From the NCBI RefSeq assembly GCF_009765375.1, contig NZ_VTOK01000002.1, positions 124,001 to 188,000 on the forward strand: a DNA stretch of 64,000 bases, in the 5' to 3' direction. Position numbers and translations under genes: made by a program. The notes under the pieces are model-generated. The model ran no database searches. It was not told where the DNA came from and saw only the letters and a list, made by a program, of their open reading frames with translations. Source of the stretch: Alteribacillus sp. YIM 98480. GTDB lineage: Bacteria; Bacillota; Bacilli; Bacillales; Marinococcaceae. Positions 54,557 through 62,601 of the stretch are shown here, one piece after another. The number at the start of each line of letters is the position of its first letter. Positions within the stretch are counted from its first letter, which is position 1.

Positions 54557-55111
54557 ATGAAATTATGTAATATCGCTATAATTTCTTTCATGCTACAATC
54601 TGTTTTATGGCCGCTGAACGCAGTACCTGATGCAGGCGATCCCTATATTATAATAAACAAACGGACAAATCAGCTCGCTTTTATAGAAGGTGGAGAAATC
54701 GAAGAAACATATCATGTTGCGACCGGGAAAACAGAGTTATTGACACCTGAAGGAGAATTTACAGTCATTGTGAAAGCAATCCGGCCATATTATCGAAAGT
54801 TGGATATTAAAGGCGGTGACCCGAAAAACCCTTTAGGAAGCAGATGGATTGGTTTTGATGCTGAAAACACAAATGGAAGGATTTACGGGATACATGGCAC
54901 GAACCGTCCTGAATCGATCGGCCGTCATATATCGAATGGATGTATCCGTATGAAAAATGAAGAAGTGAATCAATTATTTGAAAAAATTATTCCGGGAACA
55001 AAAGTATGGATCGAAAGCAGTCCAAAATCCATTTCCCAGATCGTTAATGAAAGAGGGCTTCGTTACGGAGATAAACCGTATTATTTAGAAGAAGATTTAA
55101 AATTGTTATAA
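54557..55111 (+). CDS. yqjB: L,D-transpeptidase (YkuD domain)
   Basis: 184 residues from the ATG at 54557 (GAGG 3-4 bases before); in-frame ATGs at 54497 and 54533 would lengthen it by up to 20 residues, so the start is uncertain. A secretion signal (NIAIISFMLQSVLWPLNAVP) precedes a YkuD domain with YIIINKRTNQLAF, TPEGEF and the active-site block IHGTNRPESIG...SNGCIRM, giving His113 and nucleophile Cys129. It would cross-link or modify peptidoglycan outside the membrane. Its place after yqjA suggests yqjB, but the symbol is less certain than the function. Confidence 0.88.
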   Translation: MKLCNIAIISFMLQSVLWPLNAVPDAGDPYIIINKRTNQLAFIEGGEIEETYHVATGKTELLTPEGEFTVIVKAIRPYYRKLDIKGGDPKNPLGSRWIGFDAENTNGRIYGIHGTNRPESIGRHISNGCIRMKNEEVNQLFEKIIPGTKVWIESSPKSISQIVNERGLRYGDKPYYLEEDLKLL

Positions 55112-55121
55112 ATTAAGCAGT

Positions 55122-55152
55122 AAGCCCCTCCGAATGGCTGGGGGCTTTTTAC
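55122..55152 (+). terminator. Terminator of the L,D-transpeptidase gene
   Basis: AAGCCCC (55122-55128) pairs with GGGGCTT (55141-55147), followed by TTTAC. It also stands beyond the 3' end of the convergent miniprotein gene. Confidence 0.8.
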
Positions 55153-55169
55153 ATTCATTCAATTTTAAC

Positions 55170-55262
55170 TTAAAAGAAAGTGGCTGCACCTGTGAGGACA
55201 CTTCCGACGACTAATGTTATGATCATTATATAAATAATCGTTTTTTGAAATTTTTTAGGCAT
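55170..55262 (-). CDS. Prli42-like membrane miniprotein
   Basis: 30-codon gene on the minus strand: MPKKFQKTIIYIM then IITLVVGSVLTGAATFF, ending TAA. GGAGGG lies 7 bases before the ATG at 55262. The short basic N-terminus followed by one membrane helix and the ending GAATFF resemble Prli42, the ~31-residue membrane anchor of the stressosome known from Listeria and conserved in Bacillales. It may link the stressosome to the membrane for stress sensing. The match is from memory, but the ribosome site and pattern make the gene itself very likely. Confidence 0.75.
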   Translation of the reverse strand: MPKKFQKTIIYIMIITLVVGSVLTGAATFF

Positions 55263-55416
55263 GTTTTTCCCTCCATACATATTGTTAGTTTATATTTTAC
55301 GGGGCAAAAGGACAACACTCAACCTTTAATTGCTTTTGAAAACAGGAAAAAAGCTACTGCACCTAGAAGCTATACATGCTGAAAACGACTAATAAATACA
55401 TAAAGTAGGGATGATA

Positions 55417-55827
55417 ATGCAAAAACCACCAAAAAAAATCGATCATATTGGAATTGCAGTAAAGTCAATAGAAGAGCAATTACCTTTTTATGAAAATGTA
55501 CTCGGGTTAGAACTTTTGAAAATGGAAGAAGTAAAAGCCCAAAAAATTAAAGTTGCTTTTATAGCTATCGGTGCTTCGAAAATAGAACTGCTAGAGCCAT
55601 TAGACTCTTCAAGTCCAGTAGCAAAATTTATTGAAAAAAAAGGCGAGGGTATACATCATGTAGCACTTGGTGTAGCAGACATTGAAGAACGGCTCCGCGA
55701 AATAAAAAACGATGGCATCCAAACATTAAATGATAAACCGGTAAAAGGAGCCGGTGGAGCTGACATTGCTTTTTTACATCCGGCTTCAACAGGACGAGTG
55801 CTATTTGAGTTTTGCGAAAAGAAATAA
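55417..55827 (+). CDS. mce: Methylmalonyl-CoA epimerase (VOC family)
   Basis: 136 residues from the ATG at 55417; an ATG at 55411 sits directly on the ribosome site GTAGGG. It is a single-copy VOC protein with paired beta-alpha-beta repeats: KIDHIGIAVKSIEEQLPFYE, then GEGIHHVALGVADIEERL. The metal ligands His (DHIG), His (IHHVALG) and Glu (near the C-terminal VLFEF) are present. It interconverts (R)- and (S)-methylmalonyl-CoA. In B. subtilis the equivalent (yqjC) is followed by the decarboxylase-like yqjD, absent here. Confidence 0.88.
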   Translation: MQKPPKKIDHIGIAVKSIEEQLPFYENVLGLELLKMEEVKAQKIKVAFIAIGASKIELLEPLDSSSPVAKFIEKKGEGIHHVALGVADIEERLREIKNDGIQTLNDKPVKGAGGADIAFLHPASTGRVLFEFCEKK

Positions 55828-55890
55828 AGCTTATTATATACTTTATAAACAAAAATTCATTAGGAAATGAACATAGCAGGAGGAACGCTT

Positions 55891-57012
55891 ATGATTAATG
55901 AAGAACGCCTTGTTAATGAATTTATGGAGCTAGTACAAATTGATTCCGAAACAAAAAATGAAAAACAAATCAGTAAAGTGTTAACACAAAAATTTGAAGA
56001 ACTTGGGATTAAAGTAGAAGAAGATGACGCGGGTGAGACAACGGAGCATGCTGCCGGGAATTTAATATGCACATGGGAAGGAAATACCGAGGCTGATTGT
56101 ATTTATTTTACTTCCCATATGGATACCGTTGTCCCAGGACTTGGAATTAAACCGTTAATAAAAGACGGTTATATTCAAACAGATGGAAGCACTATTTTAG
56201 GCGCAGATGATAAAGCCGGAATTGCCGCAATGCTAGAATGCATCCGGGCAGTTCAAGAGAATAATTTAACTCATGGAACGATTCAATTTGTAATTACCGT
56301 AGGGGAAGAGTCCGGGCTGGTAGGCGCAAAAGCTCTGGATGAAACTTTATTAAAAGCCGAATACGGATATGCTTTAGATAGTGACGGAAAGGTTGGCAAC
56401 ATTATTGTCGCAGCCCCAACTCAATCAAAAATAATAGTAAAGGTGAAAGGGAAAACAGCACATGCCGGAGTTGCACCAGAGAAAGGAGTATCAGCAATAA
56501 CAGTAGCGGCGAAAGCTATTTCGAAAATGCCTCTCGGTCGTATCGATGAAGAAACAACAGCAAATATAGGCCGATTTGAAGGAGGGTCACAAACGAATAT
56601 CGTCTGCGACGAAGTTTATGTGCTTGCTGAAGCAAGGTCACTAGTTAAAGAAAAAATGGAAAAACAAGTTGAAAAAATGAAAACAGCGTTCGAACAAACA
56701 GCAAATGATATGGGTGCAAAAGCAGAAGTTGAAGTTACCGTTATGTACCCAGGTTATAAATTAAATAAAAATGATCATGTTGTTTCTACAGCTGTGAAAG
56801 CGGGACAAAAAATTGGACGAACTCCTAAACTGTTGAAAAGCGGTGGAGGAAGTGATGCGAATATTATTAGCGGTTATGGAATTCCAACGGTAAATTTAGC
56901 TGTGGGTTATGAAGAGATCCATACTACAAATGAAAAAATTTCTGTCGAAGAACTAGTAAAATTAACAGAAATGGTGACAGCCATTATTGAAGAAAGCAAA
57001 TCTAAAAGATAA
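55891..57012 (+). CDS. yqjE: M20 family peptidase YqjE (tripeptidase T-like)
   Basis: 373 residues from the ATG at 55891 (AGGAGG upstream). The dinuclear zinc site is complete: SHMDTVVPG with His76 and Asp78, GADDKAG with Asp106, the catalytic TVGEESGLVGAKALD (Glu139/Glu140) and Asp163 in GYALDSDGK. A dimerisation domain inserts in the middle (KVKGKTAHAGVAPEKG). It should cleave short peptides in the cytoplasm. Same order as B. subtilis apart from missing yqjD. Confidence 0.9.
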   Translation: MINEERLVNEFMELVQIDSETKNEKQISKVLTQKFEELGIKVEEDDAGETTEHAAGNLICTWEGNTEADCIYFTSHMDTVVPGLGIKPLIKDGYIQTDGSTILGADDKAGIAAMLECIRAVQENNLTHGTIQFVITVGEESGLVGAKALDETLLKAEYGYALDSDGKVGNIIVAAPTQSKIIVKVKGKTAHAGVAPEKGVSAITVAAKAISKMPLGRIDEETTANIGRFEGGSQTNIVCDEVYVLAEARSLVKEKMEKQVEKMKTAFEQTANDMGAKAEVEVTVMYPGYKLNKNDHVVSTAVKAGQKIGRTPKLLKSGGGSDANIISGYGIPTVNLAVGYEEIHTTNEKISVEELVKLTEMVTAIIEESKSKR

Positions 57013-57068
57013 CATTTCAAAAGTTCTAGGAAGTACTAAGTTAAACATATTAAGGGTGAAGAGGAACC

Positions 57069-57557
57069 ATGGAAGATCAACATCTTAATTATCATTCCTA
57101 TTTAAATTTATTGCGTGGAGCACTTAAGGTAGTCGAAGAAGATTGGCAGTCTGCTGCAAACGACTTAGGAATCACTCAGGCAGAACAGCATATTCTTTGG
57201 ATTTTATTTATGGAAAAGAAAGCTACTATGTCCAAAATAGCGGAACTTGGGCTATGGGATTTATCCACTGTTATGCAGATTATAAAAAGATTAAAAAGTA
57301 AACAATTAGTAAAAATAGAAAAAAATGAAAATGATTTGCGCGTTTCTTATGTTACTCTAACGGAAAAAGGGGAAGAGATACGCAAAGCTTCAAGTGAAAA
57401 AACACATCGATTTTTACAGTTTATAGAAGAATACGGCAGATCTAACCAAGATTTTTTAAAACATTTTCATTTGTTTTTGCAAGCTGCTAACAGCCGTTTC
57501 CATGGTGAAAATTTTGTGCGCTGGGTCGAAAAAACGAGTGATTTTAGCAAACAATAA
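57069..57557 (+). CDS. MarR-family regulator (Hpr/ScoC-like)
   Basis: 162 residues. The winged helix with ITQAEQHILWILFMEKKATM, SKIAELGLWDLSTVMQIIKR and the wing NENDLRVSYVTLTEKGEEI is clear. The pattern 'EHHILWI...SEIA..G...ST' is that of Hpr (ScoC), a repressor of sporulation and protease genes, but this protein is shorter than Hpr. It is a single gene following yqjE, with a terminator after it. Targets are unknown. Confidence 0.78.
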   Translation: MEDQHLNYHSYLNLLRGALKVVEEDWQSAANDLGITQAEQHILWILFMEKKATMSKIAELGLWDLSTVMQIIKRLKSKQLVKIEKNENDLRVSYVTLTEKGEEIRKASSEKTHRFLQFIEEYGRSNQDFLKHFHLFLQAANSRFHGENFVRWVEKTSDFSKQ

Positions 57558-57572
57558 AATAAGGTGCTCTTA

Positions 57573-57602
57573 TTCCCCTTATAGGGGATTTTCTTTTTTT
57601 TA
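57573..57602 (+). terminator. Terminator of the MarR-family gene
   Basis: TCCCC and GGGGA form a short hairpin around TTATA, followed by TTTTCTTTTTTTT. Confidence 0.65.
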
Positions 57603-57676
57603 CACTGATAGGAAAGCATAAAATTTTAGCGTGGATGAATCATCGACGTCGTTAAAATGTTGAGGAAATTAGTATA

Positions 57677-57759
57677 AGTGCAACTAGGCAATCGCCTGTA
57701 CCTAAAGGTATTTGCGCTAAGCCAAGTTTTCTTTATACTTTAGGCAGGCGATTTGCACT
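57677..57759 (+). repeat. Long imperfect inverted repeat upstream of dinB
   Basis: AGTGCAA-AATCGCCTG-CCTAAAG on the left pairs with CTTTAGG-CAGGCGATT-TGCACT on the right. The left arm carries two short bulges (CTAGGC and TA), and the loop is about 27 bases. It could be a structured RNA or a folded mobile remnant; it lies 64 bp before the dinB start. Its first bases AGTATAAGTGCAACTA resemble the AAGTATAAGTAAAACTA module found elsewhere in the window. Confidence 0.6.
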
Positions 57760-57822
57760 CGGCCCAACCAATTTTTTGAACAACGGCATTCGCTGCACTC
57801 GAGAAAGAACAAGGAGGATTCG

Positions 57823-59010
57823 ATGGGAAGGCAATGGAAAGGAAAAGTAATTTTTCATGTAGATATTAATAGTTTTTATGCTTCAGTAGAGAGAATACAC
57901 GATCCTTCTTTAGCCGGAAAACCATTAGCTATAGCAGGCAACCCAAAAGAAAGAAAAGGAATCGTAGTGACAGCAAGTTATGAGGCAAGAGCGTATGGAG
58001 TGAAGACTACGATGCCTGTTTGGGAAGCAAAAAGAAAATGCCCCGGTTTAATTATTCGACCTCCTGATTTTGATAAGTATAGAGCATCTTCTGCCGAGAT
58101 GTTTCATTTATTAGAGGAATATACAGAGTTAGTAGAGCCTGTTTCCATCGATGAGGGTTATCTGGATATGACCATTCCTTTTAAAGAAGGAAAAACAGTT
58201 CAAAACGCATATGAATTGCAAAACAGAATGAATAGAGAGTTAGGATTGCCATGCAGTATTGGAATAGCTCCAAATAAATTTTTAGCAAAAATGGCAAGCG
58301 ACATGAAAAAGCCGTTAGGCGTGACGGTCCTTAGAAAACGAGAAGTACCCCAAAAATTATGGTCTCTTCCCGTTGAAGAGATGCATGGTATCGGACATAA
58401 GACAGCCGTAAAATTAAAAGAGTGGAATATATTTACTATCGGAGATTTAGCTGTTTGTTCGGCTTCTTCTCTTAAAGGGCGCTTTGGAGTGAAAGGCAAA
58501 AAATTAAGTGAACGAGCCAATGGAATAGATTATCGTAGAGTGGACCCAGAAGCTGCAAAGGAAGTTAAAAGTGTGGGAAATTCAACAACGTTGTCTACCG
58601 ACGTACAAGATAAAGAAGAGCTGATGAACGTTATTCAGACTCTTTCTGAAAAAGTAGAAATAAGATTAAAACGAAAAGGAGTGTCTTCGGCTAACATACA
58701 GTTGATGATTAGATATAGTGATCGACAGACGATAACAAGAAGCAGAAAACTTCCCAACCCGCTTTTTACGGCGGCAGAAATAAAACGACAGGCAGCCGAA
58801 TTGCTCAATAAGCATTGGAATGGTAAACCGGTCCGATTAATAGGGTTGACCGCATTAAACGTTATTCCTCATTCAGAAGCTTATAAACAACTAGACTTAT
58901 TTTCTTACAAAAAAGATGTGAAAGAAGCTGAACTATCTCATTCTATTGCTAAACTGACCAATAAGTATGGGGACAACATTATTTCAAAAGGAAGCTCTCA
59001 TAAAAAATAG
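57823..59010 (+). CDS. dinB: DNA polymerase IV (Y-family)
   Basis: 395 residues. Catalytic residues are Asp14 (FHVDINSFYASVE) and Asp110-Glu111 (PVSIDEGYLDM). SYEARAYGVKTTMPVWEAK, the IGIAPNKFLAKMASDMKKP block and the little-finger domain follow. A beta-clamp-binding motif QLDLF is at 356-360. It performs error-prone synthesis across lesions. AAGGAGG precedes the ATG. No LexA operator is evident in its upstream region. Confidence 0.95.
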   Translation: MGRQWKGKVIFHVDINSFYASVERIHDPSLAGKPLAIAGNPKERKGIVVTASYEARAYGVKTTMPVWEAKRKCPGLIIRPPDFDKYRASSAEMFHLLEEYTELVEPVSIDEGYLDMTIPFKEGKTVQNAYELQNRMNRELGLPCSIGIAPNKFLAKMASDMKKPLGVTVLRKREVPQKLWSLPVEEMHGIGHKTAVKLKEWNIFTIGDLAVCSASSLKGRFGVKGKKLSERANGIDYRRVDPEAAKEVKSVGNSTTLSTDVQDKEELMNVIQTLSEKVEIRLKRKGVSSANIQLMIRYSDRQTITRSRKLPNPLFTAAEIKRQAAELLNKHWNGKPVRLIGLTALNVIPHSEAYKQLDLFSYKKDVKEAELSHSIAKLTNKYGDNIISKGSSHKK

Positions 59011-59038
59011 GCTGTGTGTGAAATACACAAGCTTTTTT
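59011..59038 (+). terminator. Terminator of dinB
   Basis: GCTGTGTGT pairs with ACACAAGC (one mismatch) around GAAAT, followed by TTTTTT. The next repeat copy starts at the T-run. Confidence 0.72.
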
Positions 59039-59200
59039 AAAAGGTAAGAAATTAAAAAATTCGGCGTTTTATATGTCTAGCACAAGCGCCTACTCGCTCG
59101 AGATTCCTTCGGTTCGTCAATGGAAATCAAAGATCAGCTTTCCATATGCCGACCCTCCAGGACTTGTCGCTCGTGAGCAAGGCGCTTGTGCTTTTCTTAA
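59039..59200 (+). repeat. Interspersed intergenic repeat, type A
   Basis: It starts AAAAGGTAAGAAATTAAAAA, with left arm AGCACAAGCGCC (59079-59090) and right arm GGCGCTTGTGCT (59181-59192), exact reverse complements over 12 bp. Relative to the copy at 13025 the left arm has G to A and the right arm the compensating C to T, so base pairing is kept. The interior matches the type A copies. Confidence 0.88.
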
Positions 59201-59304
59201 TTTACGAAAACGCCGTATTTTAATGTATCTAGTCCGTAAGTCTTATAAATATAACCATAATGAAACCGATAATAAAGATAGAGTGATTGATCGGGGTGAA
59301 CAGC

Positions 59305-62256
59305 GTGAAATTGTCAGCAAATATATCTTCAAAACAAAACCACTCCCCCTCCTCTTTACCATTACGAGAGGGTGCTGTATATCGTGCGAATATATTAGAA
59401 CGGCGAGGAAACAATGAAGCGACAATACGTCTGCAAAACACGAAAATAAATGCAACGTTTCAAGGTGCCATGCCTAAGCAGAACAACATTGCTTTTCAAG
59501 TAACTAACAGAAAAGATGACGAACTGCAGGTTCGAGCTATTACCAACAACCAAAATAATATAGCCGGACAAAACCGGGCAGTTTCTACTTCTTCTATTTT
59601 AAAAAACTTAGGAGTTCATCAGCCTTCCAATTCCGTAAAAAACGGAGCTTCAATTTTGTTAGATTCAGGCACAGCACTTACCAAAACATCCGCTCGCTCT
59701 CTACAAAACTTCATGGAAAAATCATCAGGTACAACAGAGCAAAAATTACAAACGGTGCAAGCGGCAGCTAATAAAAGGATTGAGATAACAGAAAATAACT
59801 TAAGGGATATACATGAAGGTTTACATAGTAAAAGTGCTGTTAATTTTATGAAAAGTCTCTCTGCATCTACTTCCAATCCTCAAGAATCACAAACTCAAAT
59901 ATCAGATGACCAAGTAAATGAGGCAGTAAAAAAAGGAATAAGAGCAGCGGAAGCGAGTGATAAAGAAGGATTAAAAGAAACAGTACAGAATTTACGAACG
60001 CAGCTGCAAAAAGGAGAGGAACCAGCTGCAACCATAAAAGAAATCAAAGAAAAGATAATCAATCATTCCGCTCTAACAGAAAGACAAAGATCAGATGTAG
60101 AAAAAGGAGTAAAAGAAGCAGAAAATTTTATTTCAAAAGGGAAGACACGTCAAGCAAAAGAAGTATTGTCTGATACGTTGAAAACGGTTGACGGGGCATT
60201 GCCTAGAGAGAAAGTTGGATCAGGGAGTTCGTCTTTAAAAGAAAATATTCAAGAAATTCGTCATGCATTACATAACGGAGGCTCTGCTAAAGAAGCGATT
60301 AAACAAATACAACGTGAAGTATTAAATCATTCGGAACTTACTAGAGAACAAGCTTCTCAATTAAAACAAGCTATAAAAGAAGCAGAACAACTAAGCAACG
60401 CTGGACGGGAAAAGCTCGATAATGCCTTGGGAACGTTAGCAAAAAGTGCAGGGACTAAAATTGTCCCCGCACCAATGGAAAGACTAGAAGAACCTTTGCA
60501 TCAGCTGCGCAAGGATTTACAAGCTGGTGCACCTGCCGATAAAGTGCTTCAAAACATAAAACAGCTTTTACAACACGGGGATAAAAGGGAAATAGCACAA
60601 ACATTAGATCGAATGCTTTCCCAAACAGCAAGTTCATCAGCCGGAAATAAGGGAGCAATACATCTTGACATCGAGCAAGCTTTAGAAAAAGCAGGATTTG
60701 ATAGGGCGGCTGTGCGTGAAATTGCAAAACTCATTAATCAATCAGAACAGCTGCATGAAGCCGGAAGGAAGCACATGACAAATAGACTGGAAAAAATTGA
60801 AGTAACGGGAAAAGAAAGAACAAATGTTCAAGATTTGCTGCCATCTTTGACAAAAAAGGTAAATCAGGAACCTGACATGAACAAGTTATTAAATCAGGTG
60901 AGAGATGAATTGATTCCATCACTGCCAAACCGTTTGCAGCCATCGGCGGCTGAACAGACAGCCACGGCTCAAATCCTTTTAAATCAGGGAAAAGAATTAG
61001 CGTCGAGACAGCATACTCATCACTTACTTGAAGATTTAACTAAGACTGTGCAAGTAAATGACAATCAAAGTAAACTTTCTTCCTATGCAGTTAATGAAGC
61101 AATCCAGACATCGGTACCGTTTGAATCAAAACAGCTGCTTGAAACGAGAGTTACAGAGAAACTAATAAAAGTGACGGATGATTTTAAACAAATAAAACAA
61201 GATACATTAAAGCAATTAGAGCAAGCATCGAAATTAATACAGCAAGAGAAACATTCAGCGCCTCAAGCTAAACAAATTCTAGAGGCAGCTATTAAAAAAT
61301 TAGATCGGGCCATTTTAAGAAGCGATGTCATGCTTTTTACGGATATGAAAACAGAACGCCAATTACTTCAAGCAAGTGGACAGCTTGCCGAAGCTAAACA
61401 ATTGCTTGGAAAAGGAAAGATTGCAGAAGCTCATAAGGTTGTAAACGAGGTACAAGATTCAATGAGTAAATTAGAATTCAAACCAACCGAACAAAAAGTG
61501 AAACAATTTATTATGAATGAAGAAAGGCTGTTTGTTAACAAATCTTCAAATGCTTCTTTTCAGCAAACATCAGAGCAAGCTCGAGCTGTCATGCAGGAGC
61601 CGTCGTCAAGGCAAGTTTTTGAACTTGTTCGCAGCCTCGGCTTGAATAGAGAAAGTGAAATTGGACAAATGTTTGCATCTGCCAATAAAGAACAAAATAG
61701 TCAGCAGCAAAGTAATCAGCAAAACATGAAAAATGCATTGCTGCAGCTCATAAAACATGAGGAAGAAGGCAGCAATATCCAGCAGAAATCAAGTCAAGCT
61801 CTTTCGAATATTACAGGGCAGCAATTAATGAGTAAGGCAGATCACGGTAATAACTTGCAGCATTTATTGTTTAACCTTCCCGTACAATTGAAAGATCAAC
61901 TACAGCAATTACAAGTATACGTTCAATCAAGACAAGAAGGAAGTCAACTCGACTGGGAAAATTGCAATCTTTATTTTCTTATTGAAACTCCTTCTTTAGG
62001 GGAAACAGGGATAATGGTGCAAGCTAGTGACAGGCAATTGTCTGTGACATTAAAAAATGATCATGAAGAATTTGAGCAAATGATGGAGCCGCTTGTAAAC
62101 AAGACGCTAGAAGGCTTAAGCGAGCTTGGTTATAACATTAAAAGCATCAATTACCAATCATTGAATACAAAAGAAGAGGATGATTTTCAGGCAGAAAAAC
62201 ATGACACAGAAAATTTACCTTTTTATACCGAGAAAGGGTTTGATTATAAGGTATGA
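59305..62256 (+). CDS. ylqG: YlqG-like giant protein (FliK-type C-terminus)
   Basis: 983 residues from the GTG at 59305 (GGGGTG 6 bases before); GTG at 59296 or TTG at 59287 are alternatives. The N-terminus (EGAVYRANILERRGNNEATI) looks like a small beta domain. Residues ~200-480 hold a degenerate ~100-residue helical repeat with units such as KIINHSALTERQRSDVEKG and EVLNHSELTREQASQLKQA. The C-terminus (GIMVQASDRQLSVTLKNDHE; YNIKSINYQSL) resembles the FliK hook-length domain. The next gene encodes a FlhB-C homologue, the natural partner of FliK, and the two overlap by 4 bp. Size is roughly double the B. subtilis YlqG I remember. Function unknown. Confidence 0.75.
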   Translation: MKLSANISSKQNHSPSSLPLREGAVYRANILERRGNNEATIRLQNTKINATFQGAMPKQNNIAFQVTNRKDDELQVRAITNNQNNIAGQNRAVSTSSILKNLGVHQPSNSVKNGASILLDSGTALTKTSARSLQNFMEKSSGTTEQKLQTVQAAANKRIEITENNLRDIHEGLHSKSAVNFMKSLSASTSNPQESQTQISDDQVNEAVKKGIRAAEASDKEGLKETVQNLRTQLQKGEEPAATIKEIKEKIINHSALTERQRSDVEKGVKEAENFISKGKTRQAKEVLSDTLKTVDGALPREKVGSGSSSLKENIQEIRHALHNGGSAKEAIKQIQREVLNHSELTREQASQLKQAIKEAEQLSNAGREKLDNALGTLAKSAGTKIVPAPMERLEEPLHQLRKDLQAGAPADKVLQNIKQLLQHGDKREIAQTLDRMLSQTASSSAGNKGAIHLDIEQALEKAGFDRAAVREIAKLINQSEQLHEAGRKHMTNRLEKIEVTGKERTNVQDLLPSLTKKVNQEPDMNKLLNQVRDELIPSLPNRLQPSAAEQTATAQILLNQGKELASRQHTHHLLEDLTKTVQVNDNQSKLSSYAVNEAIQTSVPFESKQLLETRVTEKLIKVTDDFKQIKQDTLKQLEQASKLIQQEKHSAPQAKQILEAAIKKLDRAILRSDVMLFTDMKTERQLLQASGQLAEAKQLLGKGKIAEAHKVVNEVQDSMSKLEFKPTEQKVKQFIMNEERLFVNKSSNASFQQTSEQARAVMQEPSSRQVFELVRSLGLNRESEIGQMFASANKEQNSQQQSNQQNMKNALLQLIKHEEEGSNIQQKSSQALSNITGQQLMSKADHGNNLQHLLFNLPVQLKDQLQQLQVYVQSRQEGSQLDWENCNLYFLIETPSLGETGIMVQASDRQLSVTLKNDHEEFEQMMEPLVNKTLEGLSELGYNIKSINYQSLNTKEEDDFQAEKHDTENLPFYTEKGFDYKV

Positions 62257-62546
62257 TGATTTCTAACTATTATAATCACAAGCAGCGGAAAATAAAAAAT
62301 GGACCGACCGCTGCTGTTATAAAATATGATGAGGGAGAATCTCCGAAAGTAACAGCACAAGGATCAGGAGAGGTAGCTCGCCGCATTTTATCATTGGCTG
62401 AACAAAATAATATTCATATGCAGGAAGACCCTGGACTACTAGAAAATTTATTAGATATGGACCTTGGTGATAATGTCCCTCCGCAGCTTTATTCTGTTAT
62501 AGCAGAAATTTTGCTGCTTATCGAAGAAATGGAAAAGAAATATTAA
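62253..62546 (+). CDS. ylqH: FlhB C-terminal domain homologue YlqH
   Basis: 97 residues. The fragment corresponds to the cytoplasmic FlhB/YscU domain just after its self-cleavage site: NGPTAAVIKYDEGESPKVTA, then RILSLAEQNNIHMQEDPGLL and YSVIAEILLLIEEM. In full FlhB the Asn-Pro-Thr-His cleavage motif precedes this; here the protein simply begins there, with N-G-P-T. YlqH proteins are known to substitute for the FlhB C-terminus in flagellar export. The start (ATGA) overlaps the YlqG-like stop. Confidence 0.9.
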   Translation: MMISNYYNHKQRKIKNGPTAAVIKYDEGESPKVTAQGSGEVARRILSLAEQNNIHMQEDPGLLENLLDMDLGDNVPPQLYSVIAEILLLIEEMEKKY

Positions 62547-62601
62547 GGCTGAGGGTCATAAAACCGATAGTAGTAATAGATCACCCGAAAGGGGCATGAT
62601 A

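Noticed and set aside
55310-55380. Minus-strand stretch resembling the end of the Prli42-like gene (GGTGCAGTAGC)
   Set aside because: No start codon or ribosome site, and the resemblance is too short to call a duplicate or pseudogene.
59073-59417. 114-codon open frame before the ylqG-like gene
   Set aside because: Its first half is repeat DNA and its second half is an out-of-frame reading of the ylqG-like gene.
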